Origin: Congregibacter litoralis KT71
GTDB taxonomy: Bacteria > Pseudomonadota > Gammaproteobacteria > Pseudomonadales > Halieaceae
Direction: 5' to 3'
Assembly: GCF_000153125.2 (NCBI RefSeq)
Contig: NZ_CM002299.1
Coordinates: 3,608,928-3,672,927, forward strand
DNA: 64,000 nucleotides
Shown here: positions 15,959-24,693 of the stretch, one piece after another
Layout of the letters: each line of letters opens with the position of its first letter
Position numbering within the stretch: the stretch's first letter is position 1
Made by a program: the position numbers and the translations under genes
Notes under the pieces: model-generated
Database searches by the model: none
The model's input: the letters and a program-made list of their open reading frames with translations, nothing else
What the model was told of the DNA's origin: nothing

Positions 15959-16573
15959 ACACTCAGACCAGCCTGCGCGTTTAGACTGACCAGACAGACT
16001 CCGCTCATCATAGCCCTGCAATAAGCTCCAACTGCGCGCGTATTCGGCAATCACCTGCAAGACCGCCTCACCTTTGGCGCTCACGAGCTGCTGGTTAGCC
16101 AGGGTACGAGAAAGCGGATCGAGCGCCTGCTCAACCTCGACTTCGCGCCCTTCAAGTCGTTGCTGGTTCAGGGTGTAGCCATCCACGAGGTGTTGGCGTA
16201 ATACGCCGGTGGCCCATTGGCGGAACTGCACGCCGCGCTGCGATTTGACGCGGTATCCTACCGAAATGATGACGTCCAACGAGTAACAGGCTGTCGTTTT
16301 GTCAGAGTGAGCAATATGCATTTTTTGCATATTGCTTTCGGCCGATAATTCACCGTCCTTGAAAACGTTATTAATGTGTCGGGAAATCACCGACTGATCG
16401 CGCTCGAACAGCACCGTCATCTGCGCCTGCGTCAGCCAAACCGTATCCTGCTGAAACTTCACATCAAGGCGAATCTGGCCATCCGGCGCCTGAAAAATTT
16501 GCACGTCCTGTTGCTGCTGCGACACATCCACCTCCTCGATTTCGGACGCAACCGGCAGGTCGTCACTAGTCAT
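15935..16573 (-). pseudogene. RhuM-family protein, C-terminally truncated
   Basis: The translation from ATG 16573 (MTSDDLPVASEIEEVDVS) gives the RhuM virulence-protein family core: IRLDVKFQQDTVWLTQAQM, FERDQSVISRHINNVF, YSLDVIISVGYRVKS and RGVQFRQWATGVLRQHL. The usual family length is about 330 residues. Here the family-like sequence stops after LQVIAEYARSWSLLQGYD, and about 20 unrelated residues run into the ParE end. The frame is open further upstream to 16804, but that part is not family-like. RhuM proteins are common on islands; their role is uncertain. The truncation coincides with the parDE junction. Confidence 0.78.
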
Positions 16574-16764
16574 CACGAACACCCTGCTCCGAGGACGCGT
16601 ATCGCCCGCGCACTGCCTTGGTTCGACGGGTTCACTCTCTACGGCAACCGGTCCGGACCATTGCTCGCCGCTCTGAACCGGACAGGCGATAACGCACCGG
16701 AACTGTTGTAAGCGAGAGTTGCGGCAATGCGCAGTGTCATGGCGGGAGCCTCCCGTCGGTTGTA

Positions 16765-17001
16765 GTGGTTTCGCGTTCGACCCGCGAGCCAAGTTCACCG
16801 GCATCCGCGATGCGAAGCTCGCGGGAGATCGCTTTAGGTGAAAATGCTATCGTGAGGGTTCTGCCCGGCAATCGGCTTGAGGCCCTGAAAGGCAATTTGA
16901 AGGGATTTCACTCGATCCGCATCAACGATCAATGGCGACTGGTTTGCCGCTGGAGCGGTGGGCAGTCACACGACGTACAGATAGTGGACTACCACAGGTA
17001 G
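16765..17001 (+). pseudogene. higB: HigB-like toxin, N-terminally truncated
   Basis: Only the C-terminal half is family-like: LPGNRLEALKGNLKGFHSIR, INDQWRLVCRW and VQIVDYHR, the hallmark end of HigB/RelE-type mRNA interferases. The first 30 or so codons do not resemble the usual N-terminus, and the whole is 78 residues against about 92 in the family. It is followed after 9 bp by the HigA-like antitoxin gene, the usual toxin-first order. Confidence 0.72.
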
Positions 17002-17010
17002 GGGAAGGCC

Positions 17011-17319
17011 GTGGACAGACAATCGAAAAATCCGTTTCATCCTGGCGAAATGTTGCTGGAGGAGTTTCTCGAACCCCAGGGCATGAGCCAGGCTGCGTTC
17101 GCGCGGAAAATTGGCTGGACCAAGGCGCGACTCAACGAATTGATTCGTGGGAAGCGGGGCATTGCAGCCGATGCGGCCTTGGACCTCGCGGATGCGCTTG
17201 GGACATCGCCAAAGCTGTGGATCAACCTTCAGGCGACCTATGATCTGGACAGGGCTGCTGCAGCCAGAAAAGGGTATAGGACGGATAAAGGTCCTATCGG
17301 GAGTAGACATCCTCGCTGA
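17011..17319 (+). CDS. higA: HigA-like antitoxin, C-terminus altered by the IS91 junction
   Basis: A 102-residue HigA-type Xre-family antitoxin. The motif PFHPGEMLLEEFLEPQGMSQ begins the protein, followed by AAFARKIGWTKARLNELIRG as the helix-turn-helix and PKLWINLQATYDLDRA. The repeated IS91 sequence begins at 17277, so the last 14 or so residues are encoded by the insertion element and the native stop is lost. The DNA-binding domain is intact and it may still repress its promoter. The start is GTG-proximal with no strong ribosome-binding site. Confidence 0.82.
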   Translation: MDRQSKNPFHPGEMLLEEFLEPQGMSQAAFARKIGWTKARLNELIRGKRGIAADAALDLADALGTSPKLWINLQATYDLDRAAAARKGYRTDKGPIGSRHPR

Positions 17320-18085
17320 TTGTGCTGACCGCACCTGCAGACCTGTCGAAGTTTCCATCTATTGACCCGAAAACCCTGTTCGCGGTGTTGGAAATGCCAT
17401 TCCTATCCGGTCAATTCTGAACGAACGCGCGCAACCGCTCGTGCCGTGCCGTTTCCCTGGCGTCCTTGCTAGTCGGATGCTGTTGGCTTGAAATCCTTGC
17501 CAGCGAAAAGCGGCAACGCACCCGGCGGCGCTCTGCTCGGTGGCACCAGCAATGGCCGAGTCGGTGTTTCCTGTTCTTTCTGGCGCAGCTGATCGAGGAT
17601 CCGGTCGATGACGTCCTGGTCCTCGATACATGCGATGACCCTGACAGATCCGCCACAAAGACTGCAGACCTCGACAAGGTGAATTGGCGCGAAGCGCCAA
17701 GAGAGGGTGCCCTGGGGCATGTCGATGTTGAAAACACGCTTTAGCCGCTGAGCCCAGGTCATAGCGGCAGGGCCCACCCCTCTTTATGGGTGTGGCGCTC
17801 CGCGGATGTGCGGACTTCTGCGTTGGAGATAGACTTGATGCCCTTCCCGCGTCTCGCGGGCGTGACGAGCCCACGCCAGCGGTGGTTTGGAGCGAGAACG
17901 CCATGGTAGCGGGTGAGGTTGACCCTCGGCTTTGGCACCAGCGCCGCCAGACGGGCAACGGCAAATCGGCGGGAGAGCCGATTTGGACGACCGCAGGTCG
18001 CCCGGAGGGTGACGCACAGGGATGTGCGTCATCCAATCCGCCGGTTCGAAGGCCACCTGGGTCGTGCCGTCCCGGTACGGTGTCT
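17277..18085 (-). mobile_element. IS91-family end, 809-bp truncated copy
   Basis: This segment repeats 33660-34468 base for base apart from a handful of substitutions, with exactly the same length. It contains the transposase-end side of an IS91-like element: minus-strand coding for the C-terminal MTWAQRLKRVFNIDMPQGTL, CSLCGGSVRVIACIEDQDVI and the frameshifted middle. It stops abruptly at 18085, losing the N-terminal two thirds of the transposase. Its left end is inside the HigA gene. It carries the same lesions as the longer copy, so it cannot encode a transposase. Confidence 0.85.
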
Positions 18086-18134
18086 GCTCAGTCTCGTTGT
18101 CGCATTCTGCATCGCATTGCGCTGCACCGTTGGG

Positions 18135-18362
18135 TCAGCGGCCAGCCCCCCCGATAACCGTCTGCCAGCGTCCCGCTGTGCGCATCATCTCCGATGCCTT
18201 GCTCGCGTCTGTCATCAGCGCGCCCTGCAACTGCATACTTACCGTATTGGTATAAAGGCAGTAGACCGCTTTCTCGCTGTCCCCGGCTAGCCCTTCTAGC
18301 TCGTCGGCTGCTTGCCCGGCAATGGGCAGGAGGACCAATAAACAAGAAACAATTACGCGCAT
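18135..18362 (-). CDS. Small exported protein of unknown function
   Basis: A 75-residue protein with a clear signal peptide (MRVIVSCLLVLLPIAGQAA, cleavage near QAADE) and a mature part of about 55 residues (LEGLAGDSEKAVYCLYTNTV...). It has one cysteine and no recognised family. It starts next to the truncated IS91 copy, so the 3' end may not be native. The 268 bp to the next gene (18363-18630) show no feature. Confidence 0.55.
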   Translation of the reverse strand: MRVIVSCLLVLLPIAGQAADELEGLAGDSEKAVYCLYTNTVSMQLQGALMTDASKASEMMRTAGRWQTVIGGAGR

Positions 18363-18630
18363 CTGGATTCCGCCGTCTTGTTGAGTTCAAAAAGAATAGC
18401 AAGCCTGACCGGAAGCGGCCTAAAAAATTACCGGCGATAGTTCAAGAGGTGCCTCATCCATCGGTATCGGCGTTACCCCAAACCAGAAGCTAGCAATGGC
18501 TGCTTAAGCTCTACTCGTAACAGCGGTTAGAAATGGGGGGATTACAATTTCCTGATTCGTTCAGGACCAGAAGCGAGACTTGATAACGATGGAAACCAGC
18601 TCCGCGACTACATTTCTGCATTCCTGCTTT

Positions 18631-19500
18631 TTAGTTTGCTTGTTCCAAACGTGTCTTCAGTACTTCAATGGCTCGGCTATACCTTTTAGACAGTGATGCG
18701 GCCTTCTCTTCAGGTAATGCCTTTAAACGCTCAGGGTCGCTGTTATCCATCAAGTCGCAAAGCTTCACCTGAACAGCCCCCAGCGGGCCGCGTTCCGCTA
18801 GGCTTTCTATCCGCTCCGCATACGTTAAACCATCATCAGCACTCTTGGTCACAGCCTCGACAATTTTAATTGTATCTTCCGAATAATGGTGTTTTCGCAA
18901 ATCATCAGAAGTTATGTCGCAGTCTTCGATTACATCGTGTAACAGAGCCGCATGCAGTGCGTCTTCGTTTGCATCAGGAAAAGTTTCGCGCACACGTTCA
19001 TAAACACGAAGAACGTGCTCAGCATATGGCCGGCCTGCTTTATCAACTTGCCCGTCATGTAGCTTGCAGACCCAGGAAGAGGTCTTTTGAAGCCTGCCCT
19101 CTTTCGCCCATTCTTCCCATTGTTCATCCGTGACATTGTCGTCGTCAAAGACATCATAAACACCTAAATCGTGCAGTTGCTGCGCCAGACCCGCGACGAT
19201 GTTCTGGTCTATGTCCGGTACATCTTTGCCATCGAATTCAATTACGCACTGATTGATCAGGAAGATTTGATCCCTCGGCATTGTTTCGATAGGTGGGCTA
19301 TCCCACAGGTGGTCCATAATCTCACTGAGGTCTTCAACTTTGCCTCTTCTGTGCTCCTCGGGACCCGGGATGCTGTAAATCAACTCCGTTGCACGATAAT
19401 TATTGGCGCAATAGCGTACGATAGTTTTTATGGCTTCCCACTCTTCAAGGGAACAATTGAATGTTCCGAATCCATATTCCGTGCGTTCTACTTTGATCAT
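18631..19500 (-). CDS. HD-domain phosphohydrolase (RelA/SpoT hydrolase-like) with extra N-terminal domain
   Basis: A 289-residue cytosolic protein. Residues from about 150 form an HD hydrolase: AGRPYAEHVLRVYERV, DALHAALLHDVIEDCDIT (H...HD metal ligands), ESLAERGPLGAVQVKLCDLMDNSDPERL. This arrangement is that of the (p)ppGpp-hydrolase branch of HD proteins. The N-terminal 140 residues (VERTEYGFGTFNCSLEEW...) are not recognised; the acidic stretch VFDDDNVTDEQWEEWAKEGR joins the two. No synthetase domain is present, so it would hydrolyse a nucleotide, substrate unproven. A remnant of a related protein is at 23532-23738. The gap 19501-19881 holds no convincing gene. Confidence 0.75.
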   Translation of the reverse strand: MIKVERTEYGFGTFNCSLEEWEAIKTIVRYCANNYRATELIYSIPGPEEHRRGKVEDLSEIMDHLWDSPPIETMPRDQIFLINQCVIEFDGKDVPDIDQNIVAGLAQQLHDLGVYDVFDDDNVTDEQWEEWAKEGRLQKTSSWVCKLHDGQVDKAGRPYAEHVLRVYERVRETFPDANEDALHAALLHDVIEDCDITSDDLRKHHYSEDTIKIVEAVTKSADDGLTYAERIESLAERGPLGAVQVKLCDLMDNSDPERLKALPEEKAASLSKRYSRAIEVLKTRLEQAN

Positions 19501-19881
19501 ATTTTGTACCCTATGGGGACAGCGAACAGCCAGCTGTAATAATAGTTGTACTAGCGTGTTCGTTAATGACGCTGATGCGAGCCGGCAATATCGGAAATGT
19601 TGAGGCAGTCGTAGCGCATTTCAGTGTACCGATCCACTGCTTGCCGTCAGAGATTCGCTTCCTGATGTTCAAACCATTACAGAAAGCAACATGGCAACGA
19701 ATATCGAAAACTCCGATTTCGAAGTCCGTGCGCAAGAAACAGAACTTCGTGCAGATTTAAACAACATTCCTGGCATGGATGTATAGCCACGCAACAAACA
19801 GATCAACTTGCTTTTGGAAACAACCAAAATCAGCGGTATTTCACGGCTGATTCTTAATTTACCTCTATAATATTTGTTCAT

Positions 19882-21192
19882 CTATTCGCATATTTTCATG
19901 CCATCACGACAATAAGTGGTATATATCCATCCGTTGATGTTCACGATAGAACGAAACGTCAGGTTCGTTTCATCCTTGTAGGGAAGCCAGCCTGCAAAGC
20001 CATATATGACATGTCCTGAATCCAGCAATAATGTCACTGCGTGGCCATCGAAATAATACTGTCCCTGAGCAGGACCCGATGTTTTGCCGTCTGGTAGCGA
20101 AGAAGCACGCAATGTCCCCGCCATAAACCGACCATCAGGCAGCAATATAAGCTCATAGGGGGCGAGTGTAGACAAGGCGCGGCCACCATCAACGATTTTG
20201 TGCATCGTATTGCGCGTGCCACCGATCTTCAAATCCAAACGCTGTCCTTTTGCAAATGGCTTATACAACTGACCAATAGAAAGGCGACCCTTCTTTATAT
20301 TTTCTACAATGAAGCCGCGAGAAACCCAAGGATCGGATCGTGATAATGTTCTGATCTCTATGCCCTTACCTTTCTGCCCATCTTTCCACTTCCAGAACCA
20401 ACGCTCGCATTCTTGCGCTTCATGCCAAGGCGATTCGATTTTGTAAGGCTGAAACAATTTTGCATCCCATTGCATACAGGGTACGGCGGTTGCATGCGCG
20501 TCTTGCTTGCGTTTGGGAAAAAGCATAAGCGCGTACGCGCCGGTAACGAGAGCATTAGAAATAGCATCAATCCCGTTATCGGCGGTTAATCGCACTATGT
20601 TTTGAGGCTTGTGTTGATGTGGATACAAACTGGCAAGCCCCTCAGCTGTAATTTGTGCCTTAACTTGCTCTATTGGCATTTTACTTTGCGCGATTTGATA
20701 CCGCGTAATGAAAAACTGCACGATATCCTGCTGGATAGCATTGGCGATATATCCATTTGCGGAAATTGAGCGGCGACTTGGTATCCCCCCCAGCAATTTA
20801 TCTTCATTGACAGCCTCATTGAGAATAAGCGCGGTCTGCAAACCGCCTTTTACCCAATGCGCCATAGAAATCAGCTTACAGCGCGCCACAGCGCCTGCAC
20901 TTCTTGCAGAGAATCCGCTCATGGCCTTATTCGTCTCTGCCTTTGCCAGCGAAGGGCAGTTGGCACGCTCTGCGAAAAACGTTTTTACATGCTCAAACTT
21001 TTCATCTTGGGATAATTCTTCACGAATATCACTAACGACGGCTACACGTATATTGGGTAAATCAGGACGGGTTAAATAAAGGCTGTTTTGTGAATACCGG
21101 ATCGTCCAACCATGCGGTGGAATATCTTGAGCACCGGCCGGCGAAAGCATCATTACGGTAAAAACAAAGACCAGCAGAATTTTATGAAACAT
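19882..21192 (-). CDS. Exported protein of unknown function
   Basis: A 436-residue protein with a signal peptide, MFHKILLVFVFTVMMLSPAG, cleaved near GAQDIPPHG. The mature part has no membrane span and several cysteines (ANCPSLAKA, ARCKLISM, PCMQWDAK, ECERWFWKW, YCRDGMKICE), consistent with periplasmic disulfides. Its C-terminal half looks beta-rich (ELILLPDGRFMAGTLRAS, YYFDGHAVTLLLDSGHVIYG). I do not recognise the family. It is the first of a group of exported proteins sharing orientation with 21276-23531, 23687-24295 and 24694-26759. Confidence 0.8.
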   Translation of the reverse strand: MFHKILLVFVFTVMMLSPAGAQDIPPHGWTIRYSQNSLYLTRPDLPNIRVAVVSDIREELSQDEKFEHVKTFFAERANCPSLAKAETNKAMSGFSARSAGAVARCKLISMAHWVKGGLQTALILNEAVNEDKLLGGIPSRRSISANGYIANAIQQDIVQFFITRYQIAQSKMPIEQVKAQITAEGLASLYPHQHKPQNIVRLTADNGIDAISNALVTGAYALMLFPKRKQDAHATAVPCMQWDAKLFQPYKIESPWHEAQECERWFWKWKDGQKGKGIEIRTLSRSDPWVSRGFIVENIKKGRLSIGQLYKPFAKGQRLDLKIGGTRNTMHKIVDGGRALSTLAPYELILLPDGRFMAGTLRASSLPDGKTSGPAQGQYYFDGHAVTLLLDSGHVIYGFAGWLPYKDETNLTFRSIVNINGWIYTTYCRDGMKICE

Positions 21193-21275
21193 GACGTACT
21201 TTCCTTAATTCTGTTTAAGAGTGTCCACTGGCGCGCTTACAACAAGCACACCTGGACCTTGACACCGCCGGACGG

Positions 21276-23531
21276 CTAGTACCAGCTCACCTGCCGAGGC
21301 ACCCGGTCCTTGAACCTTGCTGGATGCACAGTCTTGAACACGTCGATGAAGTTGCTTTCGAACTGCTTCATTTCCGGAGAGTTGCATTGATACTCATCAC
21401 TAAAGGCTTTCATCTTGCGAACCTCACGAACGTAGGCGGGGCCTTCAAGAATACTGCCTATTAGACTGCCAACTATTGAGGCCTCTCGTACATCGCAATA
21501 AGCAGTGCATATCTCAACAAACTCTTCGTTAATTAAATAGCGGCCATACAACTCCGCACCGCCGAATTTGTCGACGACCTGACCAAGACCATTTTGCAAA
21601 ACTATCGTGTTGGTTGTACGCTCAAAAACCATCTCTTGCGCGCCCTCATTGAGGCATGCCTCGGGGTGGTTCTGGTAGTCGTACATGTACTCGTCGATCA
21701 GATGATTCAGTACGGTAATACGCTCATTGCCGTCACCACCGGTCCGTTTTGCATAGTCTTGCAGAACTTTGGTCGACGTCGAAATCAGCGTTGGTTCGAT
21801 TTCACGCACGCTGTCATCGTCGCCCAGATAGATGGCACGGAGAAACCTGGAGCCATTCGGCCCGCAAAAAGGTCCACTGGTGCAAGGGTCGGATTCGAGT
21901 GATTGCGCCCACGTACTGCTATCCGGCGATATGTTCTTGAACATCCTGATCGCCAGCGCTTCATCTGCAACCAGGTACACCTCCTTCGTACGCTCTGAAT
22001 TCGTAACAGGTTGCGCGCACTCTTTGCGCGTCGGCTTGCCGCGCCAACCCGCACACACCGAGGCTTCGTGGGATTCGATCTTTCCAACGTAGGTATTTGT
22101 CTTGATCCAGTCGCTGGCAGTGCTGTCAAATTCGATTCTTGCGGTATCCAGTACCCCCAGTCCTGCGGCGGACATTATTTCGCCAGAGACCGTATCCTTG
22201 ATATTAGGGATAAACGTGATCTTGGACGACGCTGGCATCTCACGCACCACGTGGGTTTTTTCGCCCGGCATGAAATTGGAGCTCGAGCCGAATACGCGTG
22301 TGATGTAGCTCTGGGCACCGAAGGCTGTGCTTATCGTAATGCGACCGACGCCGTGTTTATCTACCCAATAAAGACCATCGTACGTGTCGGGTGCGTTCAT
22401 ATCGCCAGTTGCGCTGTCGAGCGACGCAAGTGTGCCTGCGCTGATTCCATCCATAAAGGCATGGAGCGTGTCGGCTGCTGCGCAGACCGTCTCTGGCATG
22501 CCCCCTGAAGAACCGATAAGAGACAAGGCCTGCCAATCAATACCCGCTTGCCGAGGATAGTAGACAACGTCTGTCTCCGCCTTCATGTTATATCCCCGGA
22601 CCTTGTGTTGGGTAACGGCAACGCTTGCATCGTCTACCGGGCGTACCTCTAACTTGATGTACGGCGTTTCTTTCGCCAAACGATAAGCGGCAGCCATGCG
22701 CTGCTGGTTACACTGGCTGTTTCGTGATGGTGCAGGCGTCGGTGCTAATGCCGGGTTCAGAATAGCTGCGAGATCCCGCTCGGAAGGCCAGCGCGTTCGC
22801 GCCGATGCACTGCCGGCATATTGTGACTTGTATACCTGTATTAGCTTTTCCATCCCAGGTGATGCGGACACTTTCTGCATTCGGAACGCGGATACGCCGT
22901 CGGTGTCACGGAGTCGTGATTGCGTCTCTGCAACCCACTCCTTACCCACTTCTTCAGTAGAATAGAGATAGAACTCGTTGATGCGGTTTGTGCAAGCGCG
23001 CTTACGTTCGTCCACGCGTTGCCCCCACTCCACAACCTCGGAGCGATCTGCAGTGGGGTCTCTATGAGTCCATTGTGGTTTCGGATCACTGGGCAAAACG
23101 AACTCGGTCATCCACTTCTCGGGGATAATCCGAAAGCCGAAATAGGCACGAAGATGTACGTCCTCGGGTGCTTGATTCCGAGGATAGCGAGTCGGCAATC
23201 CATTACGCGCCTCCTCAAACTCGAAGGCGCATTTGCCATCCGGTGTGCGCACGATGCCATGGATGATTGTGAACGCGCTTTTCGATGGCACATCTGTTCG
23301 GGCCTGCCGCTCCCATATCGCGATTTCCGCAGGGCCGGTTGGCAGTTCGATCTTCCATGTGCCAACCAGTGGCCTTAGCCAGCCGACATCGTTTCCTTTA
23401 GCATAGGCCGGTGTTCCTGACCCGGCCAGACCAACCACCGATAGCAACAGCAACAACGACAGCAAGCGCGTGCCCGCGCCAGAGAATACCGATAAGCAAA
23501 AGTCAGTGGTTAGAATAGTATTGTTATGCAT
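21276..23531 (-). CDS. Large exported protein of unknown function
   Basis: A 751-residue protein taken from ATG 23531 (MHNNTILTTDFCLSVFSG), because the frame upstream of it is a scrap of an HD hydrolase (see 23532-23738). A hydrophobic signal core, LLSLLLLLSVVGLAGSG, is followed by PAYAKGN. The first mature part, WLRPLVGTWKIELPTGPAEI, resembles lipocalin-like or avidin-like barrels that begin with G-x-W. The rest is unrecognised, with paired cysteines in the second half. No transmembrane segment follows. It is probably periplasmic or surface-exposed. The start has no obvious ribosome-binding site. Confidence 0.7.
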   Translation of the reverse strand: MHNNTILTTDFCLSVFSGAGTRLLSLLLLLSVVGLAGSGTPAYAKGNDVGWLRPLVGTWKIELPTGPAEIAIWERQARTDVPSKSAFTIIHGIVRTPDGKCAFEFEEARNGLPTRYPRNQAPEDVHLRAYFGFRIIPEKWMTEFVLPSDPKPQWTHRDPTADRSEVVEWGQRVDERKRACTNRINEFYLYSTEEVGKEWVAETQSRLRDTDGVSAFRMQKVSASPGMEKLIQVYKSQYAGSASARTRWPSERDLAAILNPALAPTPAPSRNSQCNQQRMAAAYRLAKETPYIKLEVRPVDDASVAVTQHKVRGYNMKAETDVVYYPRQAGIDWQALSLIGSSGGMPETVCAAADTLHAFMDGISAGTLASLDSATGDMNAPDTYDGLYWVDKHGVGRITISTAFGAQSYITRVFGSSSNFMPGEKTHVVREMPASSKITFIPNIKDTVSGEIMSAAGLGVLDTARIEFDSTASDWIKTNTYVGKIESHEASVCAGWRGKPTRKECAQPVTNSERTKEVYLVADEALAIRMFKNISPDSSTWAQSLESDPCTSGPFCGPNGSRFLRAIYLGDDDSVREIEPTLISTSTKVLQDYAKRTGGDGNERITVLNHLIDEYMYDYQNHPEACLNEGAQEMVFERTTNTIVLQNGLGQVVDKFGGAELYGRYLINEEFVEICTAYCDVREASIVGSLIGSILEGPAYVREVRKMKAFSDEYQCNSPEMKQFESNFIDVFKTVHPARFKDRVPRQVSWY

Positions 23532-23738
23532 GTTCTGGTTATCAATCCTTAATATTCGCGCCAACAGGGTTGGATGGCCGTCCGACATGACCGAAAGCAG
23601 AAGCTGTTTCTCCGCCATATACACCTTGGCAAATTCCGGGTCGTGTGACTGAATTGACTCTGAATTGTCGATTAGATCCGCCAGCTTTATCGTGTGTACC
23701 CATGCATCACCTTCGGTAAGGAAGGGCTTTTCTGCCAA
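23532..23738 (-). pseudogene. C-terminal remnant of an HD-domain hydrolase
   Basis: The 69 codons in front of the signal peptide at 23531 read TEGDAWVHTIKLADLIDNSE, SIQSHDPEFAKVYMAEKQLL and LSVM. This is the helix pair that ends stand-alone HD hydrolases of the ppGpp-hydrolase type (KLADLIDN motif). No metal-binding HD part precedes it; instead the 23687-24295 gene is fused out of frame. It is in frame with, but unlikely to be part of, the exported protein. It marks a deletion or insertion junction. Confidence 0.65.
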
Positions 23739-24295
23739 ATCATCGATACATCGCGTAGATGAATTTCACCGCCAAAGTACGGCATATCGAGAATCGTGAC
23801 ACCTTCCACCGCCTCGGGTCCCAGGAATATGACCGAGCTTCTGCTCCGAGGCTCGCACTCCGCCTTACACGGATTGATCTCCACGATAGTCGCGTCCATC
23901 AAAGCGTTGCCCGAAGGACAGACTTCGCCAACCTGATGCTCCAGTATAAACCTCCTGCCTTTCGTCTTTGCAACAGGTCGCGACAAATTGGCCCTCGACA
24001 GACAAGCCGATACATCGCTTCGGAAGAAGATCACCTCACTCGACCCCAACACACGCCGGTTCGCGAGCACCGAGAATCGCAGCATCGGTGGCCGCTCGGT
24101 TTGTCCTGATTGCGGAATGCTTTCGACTAACCCGTACCCGATAACAGAGAGCTCATCGGGTCCGGGAAACCGTTTCAGGCCAAACGCCTTGACTATGTCC
24201 GGCACGAAGCAGTTAGAGAAAACGCCAGCTGCTGGCGCATGATTGCATAACAGGCCGGCCACGAGAATCGCGATTACACGTTTATAACTATTCAT
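23687..24295 (-). CDS. Exported protein of unknown function, 3' end probably damaged
   Basis: A 202-residue protein from ATG 24295, MNSYKRVIAILVAGLLCNHA, with a signal peptide cleaved near PAAGVF; the in-frame ATG at 24343 is further upstream and less likely. The mature part contains paired cysteines (SNCFVPDI, DVSACLSRA, GEVCPSGN, INPCKAECEP). The last 17 residues are an out-of-frame reading of the HD hydrolase scrap at 23532-23738, so the native C-terminus has probably been lost. The family is unknown. Confidence 0.65.
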   Translation of the reverse strand: MNSYKRVIAILVAGLLCNHAPAAGVFSNCFVPDIVKAFGLKRFPGPDELSVIGYGLVESIPQSGQTERPPMLRFSVLANRRVLGSSEVIFFRSDVSACLSRANLSRPVAKTKGRRFILEHQVGEVCPSGNALMDATIVEINPCKAECEPRSRSSVIFLGPEAVEGVTILDMPYFGGEIHLRDVSMIWQKSPSLPKVMHGYTR

Positions 24296-24368
24296 CCCTG
24301 CCTCTGCCTTTCCTGCATTCCGCAGGCCTGCTACGAAGATCAAGCTTAGTTCGAATAGACCATTAGGT

Positions 24369-24426
24369 CAGCTAACCATTGCGGTTAGTTGCTCGATGCA
24401 GCACAACTAACCGCAATGGTTAGCTG
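24369..24426. repeat. 58-bp near-perfect inverted repeat with 23-bp arms
   Basis: Arms 24369-24391 and 24404-24426 are exact reverse complements separated by 12 bp. Each arm is itself a smaller palindrome (CTAACC-ATTG-CGGTTAG), so the site contains four CTAACC half-sites. It lies upstream of the gene ending at 23687 (start 24295) and has no T run, so a paired-dimer operator or a recombination site is more likely than a terminator. The interval 24427-24693 holds no convincing gene. Confidence 0.8.
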
Positions 24427-24693
24427 CTCGAGGTAGCACGGTCGTTTACAATTTAAGCTCGAAGACAAGGAAACAGCAATGCAGTTCGCAACCGGCCTGC
24501 AAGGATCAGAAAGCAATGAGAACTCTGAAAAAAGTCCCAAGTGAAGGTGGGTCAGGTGGAAAGCGAGGACACTCTGGCATGGAGCACCGGGTGTATTCCG
24601 ATGAAATCAAACAGGCCGCACGACATCAGCGCCGGAACGGGGACAGGCAATCGGTACAACAAGGGCTGGATGACACGATTGATCGCGATCAAT

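Noticed and set aside
16574..16804. 77-codon N-terminal extension of the RhuM-like gene
   Set aside because: The extra codons are not family-like, and the ATG at 16573 gives the normal N-terminus.
23531..23738. Reading the 820-codon frame as one protein
   Set aside because: Its first 69 codons are the end of an HD hydrolase and precede a signal peptide, which cannot be internal in a normal exported protein.
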